Notes: generated from the letters alone by a model not told the origin. Shown: positions 11,151 to 24,300, counted from the first letter of the stretch. The stretch is DNA of 64,000 nucleotides from Ailurus styani (GCA_002007465.1 LNAC01000018.1:5332464-5396463), one strand, 5' to 3'. Numbers and translations are program-made.

Positions 11151-13394
11151 TAGGGAGGGAGGCCCCAGCCGAAGTCTGACTGACAGAATTCCCTCTCAGC
11201 CTGACCAAGGACTTTCCGAGGGACTCACACCCAAGGAGTCTGGCACAAAAAAAGCCACATTATATCTTTGCCCAAGTCGCCTCCTCCTGTTTCTGAGCTT
11301 GGCATGAACTGTTTTATTAATAGGCATAACATACACAATATGGCCAATAATAATACAATGATAACAATTCAAATAGTACTGAAAAGTATCAAATGAAAAG
11401 TTAAATTCTCCCACATCCAGAACCACTGCCCAGAGGCATCACTGTAGTAGTCAGTGATCTTTACTTTTTTGAATTCTCTCCCTGACTGCAGAGAGTATGC
11501 TTAATGTCTCTGTTTCTTGATGTATCTGCCCTAGAATAACTCTATTCATTGTCTGCCTGAAAAAAAAAGGCTAGTCTCCTTACATCTGCCCAGCTCTCCT
11601 CCCTTCTCACCTCATTCTCAGCACTTGACTTTTAAAAACAGATTGCTAAAGGTGATGCGAGCTCCTGCAGCTTCTGCCACAGCCATGTCTCAGGAAGCCC
11701 AGCCCTGTGAGGTTGCCGCCCCCACCCCCTACCAGGAGGATGTTGGAAAGGACATCCCGTCACCCCATTTCCTGATTGCAGCCATCAACACTGAACTGGA
11801 CAGAAGAAAAACAGCCTTTTGGTGGCTGGGGCTCTTGCCAACAAGGGTGCACATGAGAAGACTGGGCCTGTTTCCTGAGTAGCGGGAGAGCCCTGGGAGA
11901 GTGGGAGAATGTTGCTCATGGATTCCACCTGGTCGAATCCTATGTGACCTTGGGCAAGTCTCTTCCCTGGTCCCTCTATCTGTAAAATGTAGGTTCCTGA
12001 GGTCGCTCCCACTGCAGACTCTGCGTGCTAAGAGAGTGGTGGCTCAGGAAGGACTTTCTGATGAGGAGAAGCGAGGCTTTCCTGAGAGACTGTGTGATGA
12101 TACAATGATGAGAGGAGCAGCTGACACTTCCTGAGTGGCCCCTGTGGGCCAGGCACTATCCCGATGTACCCTCACAACTCTCAGCTGGGCATTATTCTCC
12201 TCATTGAACAGATGGGGAAACTGAGGAGCTGAGAAGTCCGGCAACTTGTCAGAGGTCATGGGGCAGAGGTTCTATGCCACCAATCAAATCCAAACCCAGT
12301 CCTGGTGAAGAACTCAGATATTTGAAAATGCTGAAAACCTCCAGAGTCCCTCTGGGCCTCCAGAAACAGGTTGGAAGGTGGGAGCTTAACCCTTCCTGAG
12401 CTTGTGGAGACCCTGCCTCCCAGACCCACTGCGGGGACTGACCCTAGCCCAGGTCCAGAGGGCCATTCTCAGACCAATTCCTTTCAGGGAGCCTTTGGTA
12501 CCCAGACAAGAGTGGGGGGCTCTTTGGTCTGGGGACACCTTTGCTCACCTGCAGTAAGGACCCCAAACAGTTCAGATTGGCTTGGGGGCTATGTTTTCCC
12601 CTGGCCCTCCCCAGAGACAGAGCTGTTCACACACCACCACCCCCATCCCACTGATAGTCATTCTCTCGGCCATACCATGTCCCAGGGACCTTGGGGACCC
12701 ACAGGCCTCAGCCTCAGCATGGCCTGGCATTGGCCCCAGTTGGGCAGGTCTGCTTCCCTCCAGGCCCAAGGCCACAGGCCGGGAAGGAAATGGAGGTGGG
12801 AGGGGCCCAGAAACGCTGACTTGGTTGGAAGGCTGCCCGGGAGGGAAGAAGCACAGAAAGGCCCAGCCCAGTGCTGTGGGCAAAGCCAGAAAAGCCGCCC
12901 TGGCATCTCTGTGGATTCAGGGCCAGGGGCCTCTCCTTGACCACCCAGCCCTGGCTTGTGGCCAAGAGGCTGGGGGAAAGGTCCTAACTGTAAATAAGGG
13001 ACTGAACTAGAGCCTGGCCATGGTGGCCCAGACTATGGAGCTTTTCTCTCCCACTAACAGCCAAGTTGGTGGCTGGTGGGCAGAGAAATGCCCATGTGTG
13101 TTAAATTAGCCCCTTCCCTTAGAGTCCAGCCTGGGACTCTGCACTTCTGAGCCCAATATAAAGAAATGAATGAACAAAGAGGCACAAACAAAACAAAGCT
13201 TCTTTGCTTTTCTGTGAGGGCAGGAGCCCCTCCAGGCTGGGGCAAACATAACAAACCCCCAGAGACCTATGTCTGAGTGGCTGAACTCCCCTGATATTGT
13301 GGCCTGCCAGGAACAGGTGTCTTGCGTGGCCACAGCAACTTGTCCCCTCACTCTTCATGTTGTCCTGGTTACAGCAGTGAGACTAGAAACTGTC
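11151..13394. other. intergenic, GC-rich unique sequence with MIRs
   Basis: 12.36-13.08 kb is GC-rich with overlapping open frames up to 189 codons on both strands. They have no recognisable domain and no splice pattern, so I treat them as chance. Confidence 0.5.
12128..12300 (-). repeat. MIR
   Basis: gtgggccaggcactatcccgatg, ctcctcattgaacagatggggaaactgagg and cagaggtcatggggcagagg are antisense MIR. A sense MIR piece lies just upstream at 11930-12010. Confidence 0.75.
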
Positions 13395-13585
13395 CATGTA
13401 GGTCAGGGCTTCTGAGGCTCAGCACCACTGACCTCTTAGGCCAAATGTTGTAGGGGTTGTCCTATGCATTGTGGGACGTTTAGCAGCATCTCTGGCCTCC
13501 AGCCTCCCAGTTGTGACAAACACTTCCAGATGTTGCCAAATGTTCCCTGGAGGGCAGCATGGCCCCCCAGTGAGAAACGCGGCTC
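13395..13585. mobile_element. hAT-Charlie-type MER fossil
   Basis: Contains the mammalian-wide phrases cctatgcattgtgggacgtttagcagcatc, ttgtgacaaacacttccagatgttgccaaatg and ccagtgagaaacgc. No coding capacity. Confidence 0.6.
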
Positions 13586-13999
13586 TAGAGATGCATTCTT
13601 TCCTTTTTCTTTCATGATAAGATTCCTGATTTCCAGTTGGCACATGGTCACCAGGAAGAAAGACCAAGAAACTGAAAGGTCACCCTTGCAGCTAGATGTG
13701 GCTATTTGACTAAAACTGGCCAATGAGAGGTCGACAGAAGTGCAACTTCCAGGAAGTGTCTTTGAAGGGAAGGTGTGTGTCCTTATGACCCCGTCTCCCT
13801 TCCCAGCAGTTAGAGTATAAGTGATGTGACAGGAGCGAAGCTGATGGCAGGTCATGAAGAAGTGATAAGATGGCAGAACAGTAAGAGAGGAGGAGGTCCT
13901 AAGTGACCTTAGGGGTGCTGTAATAGGGATGGACCCTACTGCTGGACTTGACTCACATGAGAGAAAACTAGTGTCACTGTTATCTTGGCCTAACTCCCC

Positions 14000-14990
14000 C
14001 AGGGCTCAGACTTTGGCCTCTGATGAACTCTCCTGACACCATGGCCTCTTGTAGGTCACACTCAAATCTAATCCTACAACATCTAAGATATAACTCTGCC
14101 ATACTTGCGGCTTCAATCACCCACTGTCTAGATGCCCATGATCTTCAGATTTGCTCCAACTCAGTTCTGGTAGTTCACTGGACCCATCACACAATTGCTA
14201 TCCTCTCCCCAACTTGCCTTTCTTCACCATGCTACCCGTCTCAGGAAAGGGCGCCTCCATAGTCCAAACACTCTGTAAGTCATCGATTTCCCTCCCTCCC
14301 ACTCCAGTCCCCCCACATCCACGAGACCCCAAACCCCCCATTCTGCCTCCTAGAAAGATTCTACTCCTCTACTCTACTTCCTGTGTTGCTTTCCCAGCTC
14401 AAGCCCTCACCCCTTTACACCTTGTCCGTTGCCACTTCCTAATTGGTCTCCCTGCCTCCAGTCTCCACCCCACAGCCTGAGTCTGCCCTCTTTAAAACCC
14501 ACCCATGATGCCCCTTGGTCTCTAGGACAAAGTCCAAGCTTTCTGGGTGAACATCACAACCTTCTGCCTTCTGCACAACCCCCCCCCCCACCAATCTCCT
14601 GGGCCTCTCCCCGTCCCTCAGCACCTCCTCCTACAGGATACTACACAGAAGAATTAGCTTTAGCTCCAGTAGCCTGCTCTTCCCTCTGTCTCAAATGCTC
14701 TCCTCAATTTCTCTGTTTGGTATTACTCTTCCTTCAAGATGCAGACAAAAGTCACCTCCCCCATGAGGACTCATCTGATTCCCTCAGCAAGAGAAGCCTG
14801 TTGAGCTCTGTTCTGTGCTGCTGCAGAATGTGCCCGTCTAACCCAGCTTATCCCACTGTGCTCATCGTGGTGGTAGTGGTGGGGTGTCAGTCTATCTATC
14901 TGCCTCCCCTGACTAGCAGTAAGCAAGCAACCTGGGAAAGGATCCCATTTTCTTGGAATATACAGCAACTAATATAAAGTAGGTGCCCAA
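14000..14990 (+). mobile_element. LINE-2 fragment
   Basis: Pyrimidine-rich sequence with typical L2 3' text: cctgcctccagtctccaccc, tctaggacaaagtccaagc, caaatgctctcctcaattt and cttcaagatgcagacaaaagtcacc. It explains the 182-codon open frame here, which I do not regard as a gene. Confidence 0.65.
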
Positions 14991-15004
14991 CATACAATAC
15001 TGTT

Positions 15005-15190
15005 ACCCATTTACTAAGTCCCTGCTATGTGCCAGACCCTGAGCTTTATATAAATTGTCTAGTTTTATCCTCAAAATCACCTTGCTGGGAGAGACAAGTC
15101 TGAGATTCAGAGAGGCTGAGCAGCTGCTCCAGGTCACACTAATTGTGCTCAGCAGTGTCAGAGACTGATTTGCCAGCTGCCATACTTGGT
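15005..15190 (-). repeat. MIR
   Basis: tgctatgtgccagaccctgagc, cctcaaaatcaccttgctggg and agattcagagaggctgagcagc are antisense MIR. Confidence 0.7.
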
Positions 15191-15390
15191 TCTCCATTGG
15201 CCTAGGGCTTCACCCCACTGCCAACCCCAGACGTGATCTCTAAGGAAGCACCAATCCCACAGCTAACCAGATCTGGGTGTAAAACAAGTCCTTTGTCCTT
15301 TTATTCAGCTAACATGTTGGGATTTCTTATAAAAGAAGCTTTTAATAAGAAACCAAGGGAAAGCCCCCTTCCCAATTTAAATATGTGATG

Positions 15391-15437
15391 TACACACATA
15401 TACATATATATATGTATACACATACACACACATATAC
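15391..15437. repeat. (CA/TA)n microsatellite
   Basis: An alternating purine-pyrimidine run, tacacacatatacatatata and onward, ending cacacacatatac. Confidence 0.9.
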
Positions 15438-15513
15438 TTTAACACAACTGATGGGCAAGTTCAAGTTCTCCCACTGAGCTGTTACTTCCTCCTCTCTAAA
15501 ACCAGTGGGAGGA

Positions 15514-15713
15514 GGGGCGCCAGGGTGGCTCATGGCTCAGTCTTATCAGCCTCTGCCTTTGGTTCAGGTTATGATCCGAGGGTCCTGGGATGGAGCCCCA
15601 CATCGGGCTCCCTGCTCAGCAGGAAGCCTGCTTCTCGCTCTCCCACTCCCCCTGCTTGTGTTCCCTCTCTGTGTCTCTCTCTGTCAAATAAATAAAATCT
15701 TTAAAAAGAAAAT
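15514..15713 (+). mobile_element. Can-SINE
   Basis: Head ggggcgccagggtggctcat, body and A-tail are present. The duplication aaaaccagtgggagg occurs at 15498 and 15714. Confidence 0.95.
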
Positions 15714-16311
15714 AAAACCAGTGGGAGGGACTGGATGGTCTCAAGATCCTTGTCAGTCCTGATATCCTGTGATTCCCTGGTTAGCTTCTCAGGTGGATAG
15801 TTGACCAGTGATTTTTGTTGGGGAGGACAGTACCCTAAGGACACAGCTATGGGAGGAGGGGAATAGGGTTATGCTGTGCTGCAAGCAGACCAGCCTCCTC
15901 CCCCTTTATGACTTGGTCTAAGGGGGCCAAGAGGAGAGAGAGAGACTTGCCCAAGAGCTTCCTCCAGCCCCCTTTCCCAGGCCCTAAGATGTCCCTGACC
16001 AGTCTGAAGACTGTGTGCTTCCTGTTAGGCCTTCAAGGGTCCTGTCCCCTCCCATGGCCTCAGTTTGCACATCTTCGCTTCCCTGGGCCAGTGGCTGTGG
16101 CCTCCCAGGCCCTGGCTCCTCCTCCCCCCCTCCAGCCAGTGGGACCCTCTGGAAAGCCCCTCACAGCGCAACACAGGAAGGGGAGAGGGGAGGCTGTGGG
16201 CGAGTTCCTGCAGAGGCCCAAGCTCAGCTGTAGCTGTTGGAGCCTGTCATTTCCCTTCCTCCGCCCACCCAGCTGGGAGGCAGAAAAGTTTCATCATAGC
16301 TGAGTTGTTGT

Positions 16312-16321
16312 CCTTATAAGG
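16312..16321. promoter_or_regulatory. perfect CArG box CCTTATAAGG
   Basis: The exact SRF-site consensus CC(A/T)6GG, palindromic, set in non-repetitive sequence at 15.9-16.5 kb downstream of PLEKHO2. Its flanks contain other well-formed motifs (ttcctccgcccaccc). Function is unproven. Confidence 0.35.
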
Positions 16322-16519
16322 GAAGGGCCTCGTGAGCCTCTCCCTTGGGCCATGGCTGGCTGGTAGAGAGCCTGGCCAGCCTGGGGTATCCTCCAAGCTC
16401 CAGCAAAGGTGGGGAGGCCCCAAGCCCCAAGTCAGCTAGAGGTTCCCTAGGTTCAGCAGCCATCTGAAGTCAGACTCCCCAGAGAAAAAACAGGAAGCCC
16501 ATGGTAGCCCCAGGCCAAG

Positions 16520-16865
16520 ACCCCAGGGGATCAAATCCCAGGTCCTGGCACTAACTTGTGGTCTCCTGGGCAAGTTGTTTTAAACTTCAGTTTACTAACC
16601 TGTAAATGGAGTGACCATAAATACATCTTCCTCAAGAGGCCATTGTAGTGATGATGAGAGGTCAATGTAGCCCTGCCAAATAGGATGTGCTCTGTGAGGC
16701 CAGGCCACTGGGTTTATTAAACATTGTCTATGAGGCAGGCCATGGGCTAAGTGTCCCACAACAACCCTGTGAAGAAGGGAGATTTAGCCCATTTTATAGA
16801 CAGGAAAAACTGAGGCAGTTTGCCTGAGGTCACTCATTCATGGCTGGGGCTTGAATCTAGATGTG
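16520..16865. repeat. two MIRs, sense then antisense
   Basis: 16520-16680 reads sense MIR (tggtctcctgggcaagttg, aacctgtaaatggagtg). 16720-16865 reads antisense MIR (aacaaccctgtgaagaag, cccattttatagacagg, ggcttgaatctagatg). Confidence 0.7.
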
Positions 16866-17344
16866 TCTGCCTCCAAATCTAAAGTCATGGTTTTTTTCTA
16901 CCTGCTACTTCCTCCAGGACTTTTGTTCCTTTAATAAAATTATGACAACAGGGAGGAATGTTCACCATCATCTCTCTACCACCTCCCCTCATGTTCCCCC
17001 GCAGACCCTCCTCATAACAACACAGAAACCTCCACTTGAGTGAGTGTATGTGGCCTTTTCTGACAGCCAAGTCTCTGACATGTCTTGTGTTAGGGACATG
17101 AGAGTAAAGGTTGGAGGACAGGACTTGGAGGTGAGACAAAATGTGATGGCTCCAGAAAGACAGAGATCTTCCAGGGCTCAGGTGGGGGCAGAGGAAGGGG
17201 CAATCCAGATGCTACCCATCCCCCCAACAATCCCTCCTCCTCTGTCCTGGGTCTTATCAGAATGTGGCCACCTTGTAGTTTGTAAAACCCTAAATTGTTA
17301 ACTACCCACAGCATTTTAGGTCACTGAGATACTGTGGACAGTAG

Positions 17345-17390
17345 TCAAAAAAAAAAAAAGGAAAAGGAAAAGAAAAGAAAAGAAAAAAAG
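17345..17390. repeat. A-rich (AAAAG)n simple repeat
   Basis: Thirteen A, then repeated ggaaaa / gaaaa units. Confidence 0.9.
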
Positions 17391-18089
17391 GCCTCCTCTT
17401 TTCCACACAGGCTCCCAACCCGCAAGACCACAAGAAGGTTCTCACCATATCCTTCCTCAGACCTGTGGCTGGCCACTAAGACCTTCCCCGCAAGCCGCCC
17501 TCTCCAAAGTGGCCTTCCAGAGGGGACCTCATTCTTGGGCCAGGGTTCAGGGATACCCTTACCAGTAAAGGGGTTCCTCTCCCTTACCTTGGTTCCTTCT
17601 CAGAGATAAGGGACCTGTGAGGGTGAAATGATTCACCTAGGGTTCCCCAGCTGTGCAGGCCACTCACTCAGTAGGGCCATGACACAGAGGCCAGTGGCCG
17701 GGGAATTCAGGCAGGACTCAAGGGTCATTGCCAGTCAATAGGCTCTGGGTCAGGTGCTTCCTGTTATGTTGTCCACCGGGCCTGTCCAGCAGCCTTCACG
17801 GACGAAAGGAGTCAGCTGTTGGGGAGCACAGAAGTGTTTTTTCACATCAGTAGTAGGTAGGGCCATGGTACATCTCCTTTTCATAGGCGAGTAAATTGAG
17901 GTCTTCAAGGCTAAGACTCACCAAGGTCTCTGAGTGGGACTTGAACCTTGGCAGTTTGAATGGGATCTCTGTACACTGGTCCAGGGGCTTCCAAAGGGCA
18001 CTCAGTGAAGCTCTGGGATCCTGCTGAGATGTATTAGGGGTGCAGTGGGCAGGACCCAGGCTCAGCCCTAACCACAACAGGCTCTGAGG

Positions 18090-19110
18090 TTCAAGTAACA
18101 GCTGGAATCATTTTGAACCATCATAGGAAACACCTGTTCAGGCAAGAATCATCAATGAATACTAAATCTACAGGGAAATTTTGAAGAGGTGCAACATATT
18201 TGTGCAGTCTTAAAATATCTCCCAGATTGTTTATTAATTGTAAGAGAAAAAATTGTAACTATACAATAGAAAAATCGGACACCTTGACCAGGAGATCAAA
18301 GTTGACATCACCAATGAGGGATGAATGAAGGTCCTATGTCTCTAGATGTGATGCTCTGAGAAGGACCTACTATCACCTATGCAGTTTTGTGGCTGAGAAC
18401 CTCAATCTAATTATGAGGAAATCTCACAGTGACAAACCCCAAGTGAGGGATGTTCTAATAAAAAGTTGGGGGTGGGCGCTGGGGCGGTTAAGTCGGTTGA
18501 GTGCCCAACTCTTGATTTTTGGCTTGGGTCATGATCTTGGGGTAGTGGGATCGAGCCCTACATTGGGACCTGTGCTCAGTGGGGAGTCTGCTTGAGATGT
18601 TCTCTCTCTCCTTCTTTCTCTAAAATAAGTAAATCTTTTTTAAAAGCGGGGAGAGGGGGAGGAAGGGCTGTATTCTTCAAATGTATCCATATTGTGACAG
18701 ATAAAGGCTGTGGAAACATTTCAGATTAAAGGAAACTAGAGAGATATGTATGTAATATTTAGCCTACACTGAAGGAAAAATACAAATGAGATTATTGGGT
18801 CAAATGACAAAACAGGTGTAAGAGCAATAATAAGTACACCAGTGTTAAATCTTCTTAAGTCGATGACTTATTATGGTCACATGAAAGAAAATACTTACTC
18901 TTAGGAAACACTCACGGAAGTATTTAGGGATAAGGGACCATGAAAATGAATTCCTCAATGATTCAGAGAAAATATGTATGTCAAAGACAGAAAGCACTCA
19001 AAAGATAAACCAGTGCTTCAACCTGATGACACATGGGTGTTCTTTGTACTATTCTTATTCTTGCAACTTTTGTTTGGAATAATTTCCAAATAGTCCCTAA
19101 AAATTCAAAA
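18090..19110 (+). mobile_element. L1M-type 3'UTR fragment with a SINE insertion
   Basis: Recognisable old L1 3'UTR phrases: ccaagtgagggatgttctaataaa, tttcagattaaaggaaactagagag, tcttaggaaacactcacggaagtatttagg and gtactattcttattcttgcaactttt. Divergent and non-coding. Confidence 0.6.
18472..18646 (+). mobile_element. Can-SINE, diverged
   Basis: Degenerate head gtgggcgctggggcggttaag, SINEC-type body catgatcttggggtagtggg and gtgctcagtggggagtctgc, and an A-rich end. No clear target duplication. Confidence 0.8.
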
Positions 19111-19351
19111 GTGTTGTTCCTTATGACACTTAGCTCCCAGCTATAGAAACAATGTAGGCGGGGGTGGGGAGGGGGTAAAATTGGAGGGCCTGGCTGAGTT
19201 TAGCAAAGATGGGGCCCAGCCTATGGGAAGAGAGCCCTAGAATGAAGCTTAAAGGACCAGTGATGCCATTGACCAACCACCGCCTACCCTCCGCTTCCTT
19301 GAGGCCAGCCCTAGAGCTTGTCCCCACACTAACAAACAGGCTTGCGGCAGA

Positions 19352-21338
19352 GAAGTTCCATAAAAAGGGATTTATTGCCAAACTTCAAGAAAGGCGCTTC
19401 ATGACAGAAGACATGGGATGCCATCCTCCTCAAGGAGGCAGGCAAGGCAGCCCCTGCATATCCCCATCCTCCTACCCCTCCCACTGAAGCTAGCTTTCTC
19501 CTTGGGGCCCAGGCCACCACGGCATGGGGACTCCACAGGAACCAGTGGCATTAGGTCACTGAGATGGCCTCAGAGCTACTTGCTCAATCTGGTCACTCAT
19601 CAGAGGAGGAAACTGAGGCTCTAGTCCCTGGAAACAGATGACTTGGCTAAAGCCTCAGCCAGCCCAGGCTGCTGGCGGGGGAAGTTGTTCCCCAAAAGAA
19701 GACTGCAGGGGGCCACGTGACACAGGCACATGATGACATCCTTGCTCTCATACCGAAGGCAGAGGGACAGGCAGACTGTGGCATGGGAACCTAGTTTTGT
19801 CCACGGAGTGTATTTTGAGGAGACCAGTGGGGCCTCGTGAGTCAGGACATTGCTGTTCACCTATACCCTGCCCAGGACAGGCTGCAGATTAGACATCTGC
19901 CCCTCTTGATCCCTGGCCATTATCCTCAAGAACAAAGTAAAAGCACAGTAAAGAAGGCATTGACCTGCACTGGCAGGTCTCAGTGGGCACGACTGGTGAT
20001 GGGGCAGTGGACAGAAAGGCCAGAGCATGTAGCTGTGACCCTCCCTTCTCCTTTTTCAGTAAGTAAAAGTGCACATGCAGAAACCCCCTGAGCAGACCTG
20101 TCAGAAGCTGCTCCCACTCCCAAAGGCCCCAGGGAGAGTGGCTGTGGCCCTCAGGGAGCTCTGCACCTAGACAGAGACTGGATGTGTTCCCAGAGCCAGG
20201 GACAACTTGTGGGGGGATTGAGGGATGGGGGGGACGGAGAGGGAGAGGCCCAGGCTGCAAGCATGGACCAGGAAAGGGACAGAAGAAAATGCCCGTTCCA
20301 CAAGGAAGTTCAGGAGGAGCAGTCCATCTGGGGCCTGAGCCAGAGGAGTGGGGGGAACAGGGAAAAGGGAAGTTATTCAGGCCCCAGCATACCCCCGTCA
20401 GCATTCAAACAAATGACTGGGACATTGGATCTGTTTGGGTTGAGGAGGAACCAGAGACCCAGATATAAATCCCCTCTGGGGAGGCACAGAAGTTGAGGTG
20501 GCTTCTCTTCTGAAGGTTGATTGATAATGAAGTTTATACAGGATTTTCTGATGTTGACATCGGAGCCATTCTCGGGCTCACCTCTGCAGGAATGTGCAGG
20601 TCTGGACACAGGCTGGTCCAGGGGTAGAGACTGGACTAGGAGACCCTTGAGTTCCCCCTCCACCCTGGAGTCCTCCAATCACAGCTCACCAGAGGGGAAG
20701 GCCTGCAGAGTAGGAAGCAGGCCCAGAGAGGAGGCACACATCCAATGGCTTTCTCACACAGCTGCCTCCCACCTGCTGGCACGGGCCCTAGCTGGATTCC
20801 AGGTCTCTCAGCTGAGGAAGAACCTAGAGCTTGGACCCAAGGCCTTGGCAGCTACTTGTAGTAGGTGGGTGGGGAGGATTGCTTATGGCTCGGAGCTGCC
20901 TCTGCCTCTGCCGTAGGGCTCTCTGCCCGGGAACATCTGGACGTGGGAGCTGCAGGGGGGCTCAGCTGTGCTCTATTCAGAAGTCAGGAATGTAAACTAC
21001 TGGGGATGGGAAGCAGAGATGATGTCACCCCCAGAAACCCCAAGTGCCACACTAAAGCCCTGGGGCAGTTTAGAACAACCATGCAAGCAACCAAGTGAGC
21101 GCCCCCAGCCCGAACCCAGAGGCTGGGCCAGAGAGCCAGATAGTGGCCCTGGGTGGCACCTGGTCCCACTGGCCAGGACAGGGCGGGAAGGATGCCAGGA
21201 ATCTCTGCAGGTCCTGGCCATACCCCCAACATGCCTGATGGCCCTTCTGCAGCCTGAGCAGAAAGCATGTTTCTTGGCAGGGTTGGGCAATGATGGACTG
21301 GGTGGGCTAGGAGGGACCATGCCCTGGCCTGGCAGGCC
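19352..21338 (-). other. PLEKHO2: PLEKHO2 3' untranslated region
   Basis: This minus-strand stretch of about 2 kb lies between the PLEKHO2 stop codon and the first AATAAA reached in the direction of transcription. It has no obvious SINE or LINE, in contrast to the repeat-rich sequence beyond it, which fits a mature UTR. The plus-strand open frames over it do not resemble proteins I recognise. Confidence 0.7.
19371..19376 (-). terminator. PLEKHO2: PLEKHO2 polyadenylation signal AATAAA
   Basis: TTTATT on the plus strand reads AATAAA on the minus strand. It is the first such hexamer downstream of the PLEKHO2 stop, about 1.96 kb away. Minus-strand sequence just after it is T-rich (ccctttttatgg), as expected near a cleavage site. 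Confidence 0.7.
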
Positions 21339-24300
21339 CTAGGGTGCGCTTCTCCTGTAGAGGGTCACCAGCTCCTTCCGCTTCTCCTGTAGCCCAGGTG
21401 CTTCCTGGCTCAGCTCTTCCAGATCCCTCATTTCCTGCAGGACTTGGGTGGCCTGCCTCAACTGCTCCACAGCCTGGCTGAGCAATGTCTCAGCACTTAC
21501 GGGGGTCGGCTCACTGTCCAGCACCTTGTTCAGCAGTTTCTCTGTCTGTTCTGAGGCCACCTTCACCTCCAGCTGGGCCCGATACAGCCGTTCTCTAGGC
21601 TGCTGTGGGCGCCGGGGGCCTTCCCCAAGCAGGTCCCCCAGGGAAGAACAGCGGGGATGGAAATGAGGCGGCAGGTCCCAGCGGGGCAGTGCTGTGGGTG
21701 TTGTTGCATCCTCTGGGGTAGTTTCTGAGCTGCCTGAGGCCTGGGGTGGCTTGAAGGGCTCGGGACTGTCATCCATGCCATTCACCGAGATTTCGGCTAG
21801 ATCTGGGGCAGAGGTCTCAGTGGCCTCAGGACTCTGGGCTGGCCCAGAAGCCCCCATCCCACTCATGGAGGCTCTCAGTTTCTCTGATAAGATCTTGGGT
21901 GGGGGTGTAGGGGGCTTGCCACCCTCCTTGGGTACAGCCTCCGGAGTCTCAGAGCGGGGCATCTGGAGTTCTGTACTCTCAAAGTCAGGGGGATCCTTGG
22001 GGTTGGCGTTCTCCCATCTCACTTTCAGTTTGTCAGGCAGGACCCTGTTGGGGGGCTGCTCAGAGCCACTGTCCTCTTGCACTGGAGTCTCTGAGTCCTC
22101 TTGGCTCCCAGGGTGGGACTCAGAGCTTGCTGAGACAGGGGATGGGGCTCCCTCCCCAGCAGGGGTCTCCATGCTGTCACCAAGGCTGGTTGTTTCAGAT
22201 GCTGGGGAAGGCTTGGTAGGAGGCATAGGGGGCTTGAGTATCTCCCGGGGCTGGGCTGCACTGACATCATTGTTGGGGGCAAACACCGGTGGCCCGCTAT
22301 CTGGAACATCGAGGTCCAGGCGCGAAAGCCCATCAGAAGCTGCGTTGGCTACCTGGTAGGGGACAGTATATGGGTGTCATCTTGGATAACTGGCATTTGG
22401 GTCAGATGTGTCCACCCATAAGGGTACTCAAGCCCTCCCATCTCCCCATTCTCTGGCCCTGGCTTCCAAGGCCACATTTTTAGAAGCTAAAGTGATTCTC
22501 CAATGAATCCTCTCCTCTCCCTCACTTCCACAGAACTCCCTGTTTTGGAATCACAAGGCAGAAAGTCAGAGCCTAGTCCTCTTGGTGCCCCAGGCTGTGA
22601 AAGAGACTGCTTTTTAGTGGCAACTGTATTGGCCTGGGCAGCAGGGGACATGGTTCCAGCTCTGTTTCTGACCCCTTTCTGGCTGTCTGGCCTTGGGAGG
22701 ATCCCATCTGTGCAACCATTCACTCAGGCGGGGCAATGGGACCAGGACTCAAACATGGTCTTCTGGGTTGTCTCGAGCCCACTCGTTTCTGCTTCCTCTC
22801 CCTGGAGACTGCTGTCTGATCTGCCAGCCTCACACCTAGCCCTCCAGCCCAGATCTCTGCAGCCTTTGCCTGCCCAGCTGCTCAGCAGCCGGTGCCTACT
22901 CTCCTCATGCCATCAGATATGGCCCCAAACCACAGCTGACCGCCTGAGGAAGACAGCTGCATCTAGTGGGCAGCTGCCCCCTCACCTGGCCCTAGGGACC
23001 CACAGGAACACCCAGCAGCCCCACGGTGATGGAGACCCTCCCCAGGAGCTTCAGAGACCCTGGAGCAGGCCTGGGCAGGAGGCCTCTCTCAAGGTCCCTC
23101 GTGGTGGGGGTCTTGGCTGGGACCCCCACTCCCTTTACCACACACACAGGTGATCTGGCCAACACATACGCTCACTCAGTCACTGGGACATGAGTGCCTC
23201 CCTGAATTCTTTCCAGAGGGTCTCTCCCTCCAAGGCCAGCCCTTCCCGAACACCTAGCCCTCCCCCTCAGGCATTCCCTTTCTCTCTAGCTATGTCAGTC
23301 TTTCCTTCTGCAGGCTTTATTCCCTCAGCCAACAGGCATGAACAGGCTGTCTCATTTCAAAAACAAATTCTCCAGTGACCTTGGCCCCTTCACTTCTCCC
23401 TCTTCCCTACCATGGTCCCCTTCCCTCTGGCACCCCCAGCTCTATTCCCCTTGACAAACCTAAGCCAACTCCTTTTATGAGAAAATTTATGCAGTAAATG
23501 TCACCACCTGCCCCTTTCCCCAGTCCTGCCTTTATGACTTATGGCTGCCAACCTGGCTGATAACCCCCACATCCTGTGTCCTTCTTTTTTTTTTTTTTTT
23601 AAGATTTTATTTATTTGACAGAGAAAGACACAACGAGAAAGGGAACACAAGCAGGGGGAGTGGTAGAGAGAGAAGCAGGCTTCCCTCGGAGCAGGAAGCC
23701 CAATGCGGGACTTGATCCCAGGACCCTGGGATCATGACCTGAGCCGAAGGCAGACGCTTAATGACTGAGCCACCCAGGCGCCCCACCCTGTGTCCTTCTT
23801 TCTCTCTGGATGTGCCATTTGCCTTTCTGGCTTCCTCTTTCTTGGCTCTTCACTGCCCGGTCCCACTCTCCAAATGTAGCATATGCTGAGGTTTTTTCCT
23901 GGCCTCCAAAATCTTTCCCCCTAACATCCACCCCTGTCAGCAAAACACTGGTCTGAAAAGGGCTCCTCCCTTACCCCTCACCTTGCCCATAACTTCTCCC
24001 AAATTCCCTGTTCCCAGGGTCTCCATTCACCCAGTCGGCAGGCTTGGGTCCACCTCTGGACCACCCCTCTGTCTGGTCTGCCTCCCCTAGCCCTGTATTC
24101 AGTGGCAAGCCCAGATGGCTCTTGCTTACCAGTGTCTCTCTCCTTATTCCCTCCTTTATTATCCCCTCCTGGAGTCTGGAGGGCCCACCTCCTCCCTCTT
24201 CTTGGCTCCTTACCTTTCCCTCCCTCAACCCAACCCACGGCACCATGGGCCTCAACTGATCTCTGGAATGCACCTTCCCGTGCATTCTATCCCCGGCTCC

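Noticed and set aside
12371..12940. Plus-strand open frame of 189 codons in GC-rich intergenic sequence
   Set aside because: Overlapping open frames of similar size occur on both strands. There is no domain, no splice pattern and no promoter evidence, so it is best explained by GC content.
14429..14977. Plus-strand open frame of 182 codons
   Set aside because: It falls in an L2 fragment and is proline/serine-rich from pyrimidine-rich sequence.
21694..22359. Plus-strand open frame of 221 codons
   Set aside because: It lies opposite PLEKHO2 exon 6, whose minus frame matches the family throughout. The plus frame is a compositional shadow.
22503..23153. Plus-strand open frame of 216 codons within PLEKHO2 intron 5
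   Set aside because: No recognised homology, low-complexity composition and no flanking splice sites that make sense. Not supported as a gene.
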